Assembly: GCA_964638165.1 (NCBI GenBank)
Contig: CAZWYJ010000015.1
Span: 1 to 18,718, forward strand
DNA from: 2-12-FULL-60-25 sp964638165
GTDB taxonomy: Bacteria > Patescibacteriota > Patescibacteriia > 2-12-FULL-60-25
Direction: 5' to 3'
DNA length: 18,718 nucleotides
The translations under genes and the position numbers were made by a program. This document shows positions 18,165 through 18,718 of the stretch, piece after piece. Position 1 is the stretch's first letter, and the number at the start of each line of letters is the position of its first letter. The notes below the pieces were generated by a model, which was not told where the DNA came from, searched no databases, and saw only the letters and a program-made list of their open reading frames with translations.

Positions 18165-18653
18165 CTAGTAACCCCAAAGATAATGATAATCGCTCAAATC
18201 TTGAGATCCGAGCGTATATTGGAATGTATAGACATACATCACATTACCCGAAATAGAGTGATCTAGCCCTAATGCATGACCAAGTTCGTGCGTTACAACG
18301 TGCCTTCTTTCGTTATACGTCAAACCACTCATATGAAAAATGTTCAAAAATAGAGAATCCGCGCCCGTTTGTTGTTGCCATGCTCCGTACCAAGGGTAAG
18401 CATTGCTATTTACATCTTTAAATGTCAAATCTTCAATAGTCCAAACAGTATCCGGAAGGATGTTGATCGGATCTATGGCATTCCATGTACCAATCGCATC
18501 ATCTCGCTCCCACGTATACTGAGTACTACTTCCCCAACGAATTTCACCACCGTCTTCTGAACTCTTACCAGAAAGATAATGAGTGGCATGCGCGGTTGAT
18601 GCCAATGAAAGGAATCCAACAAACATGAAAATAAAAAATACTCTTTTTCTCAT
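18165..18653 (-). CDS. Secreted matrixin-type zinc metalloprotease (metzincin)
   Basis: A small secreted endopeptidase of 162 residues. A signal peptide spans about 1-23 (MRKRVFFIFMFVGFLSLAST, then AHA as a likely signal peptidase I site). The active site HELGHALGLDH (122-132) matches the metzincin HExxHxxGxxH, with zinc ligands His122, His126 and His132 and base Glu123. A Met-turn follows at NVMY (Met139), and the LSDYHYLWGY ending resembles the matrixin C-terminal helix. No propeptide cysteine switch or extra domain is present, so it is a minimal catalytic domain. Its start codon lies only 11 bp from the end of an IS element on the same strand, without an SD. The AT-richer DNA suggests acquisition. 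Confidence 0.9.
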   Translation of the reverse strand: MRKRVFFIFMFVGFLSLASTAHATHYLSGKSSEDGGEIRWGSSTQYTWERDDAIGTWNAIDPINILPDTVWTIEDLTFKDVNSNAYPWYGAWQQQTGADSLFLNIFHMSGLTYNERRHVVTHELGHALGLDHSISGNVMYVYTFQYTLGSQDLSDYHYLWGY

Positions 18654-18664
18654 ACAGGGTGCAA

Positions 18665-18718
18665 AATGAACCTCCGCGCAGCAGAGCTGACGCGGTATCA
18701 GCGGAACTCGAAGAGCTT
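18665..18718 (-). mobile_element. Second IS200/IS605 copy, cut by the window edge
   Basis: These 54 bases match 6054-6107 with a single substitution (18713 against 6102). They include the full 21-nt end hairpin at 18675-18695. The orientation relative to the window is the same as in the first copy. The rest of the element lies beyond the window. Confidence 0.92.
18698..18718 (-). CDS. tnpA: Transposase, partial C terminus
   Basis: The minus strand encodes KLFEFR followed by TGA, identical to the C-terminal residues of the transposase at 6087-6533. The one base change between the two copies here is silent. Only these codons are in the window. Confidence 0.85.
   Translation of the reverse strand, partial: KLFEFR

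Overview
The window looks like a piece of a small-genome bacterium of the Patescibacteria (Candidate Phyla Radiation), probably Parcubacteria-like. This is inferred from gene content, short single-copy core genes, an almost complete lack of Shine-Dalgarno (SD) sequences before ATG starts, a double-length ThyX, and word-like tandem repeats in nearly every intergenic gap. It is not proven from sequence alone.

Layout. 1-1080: rplA (ribosomal protein L1, minus strand) with its own terminator, a structured leader and two well-spaced promoter candidates on either side of an 8-copy heptamer array. 1080-5020 (plus strand): a thymidylate cluster of dCMP deaminase, two tandem paralogous P-loop kinases of NMP-kinase type, dUTPase and a 515-residue two-domain ThyX. 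The first two genes overlap by ATGA. Together they would make dUMP by two routes, methylate it to dTMP and plausibly phosphorylate dTMP or dCMP. 5146-6039: a polytopic membrane protein. 6054-6581: a compact IS200/IS605-type element with one Y1 (HUH) transposase gene and the same 21-nt hairpin at both ends. 6705-8207: gatB. 8208-9532: two unrecognised genes that alone in the window combine TTG starts, strong SD sequences folded into hairpins and TTGAC-type -35 boxes. 9612-17171 (all minus strand, transcribed right to left): rpsB-tsf, then gap, pgk, a SIMPL-domain protein, eno and miaA, which is translation plus lower glycolysis. 17384-18718: an AT-richer segment with a decayed C-terminal remnant of an endonuclease/exonuclease/phosphatase gene, a membrane-anchored protein of unknown function, a secreted matrixin-type metalloprotease and the edge of a second copy of the IS element.

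Most notable signals. (1) Gap after gap is filled with tandem words of period 7 (once 8). The word differs at each locus, the words often lie in facing complementary arms that would fold as long hairpins, and they reach into the ends of genes. (2) Two consecutive orphan genes have SD-sequestering hairpins whose 5' arm lies just upstream of the predicted local start of transcription. Read-through RNA would hide the SD while locally initiated RNA would expose it. (3) A fused ThyX appears to split the catalytic signature between its two halves. (4) There is a roughly 120-bp palindromic element and a terminator-like hairpin whose U-run abuts the eno start codon. No rRNA, tRNA or CRISPR array was seen.
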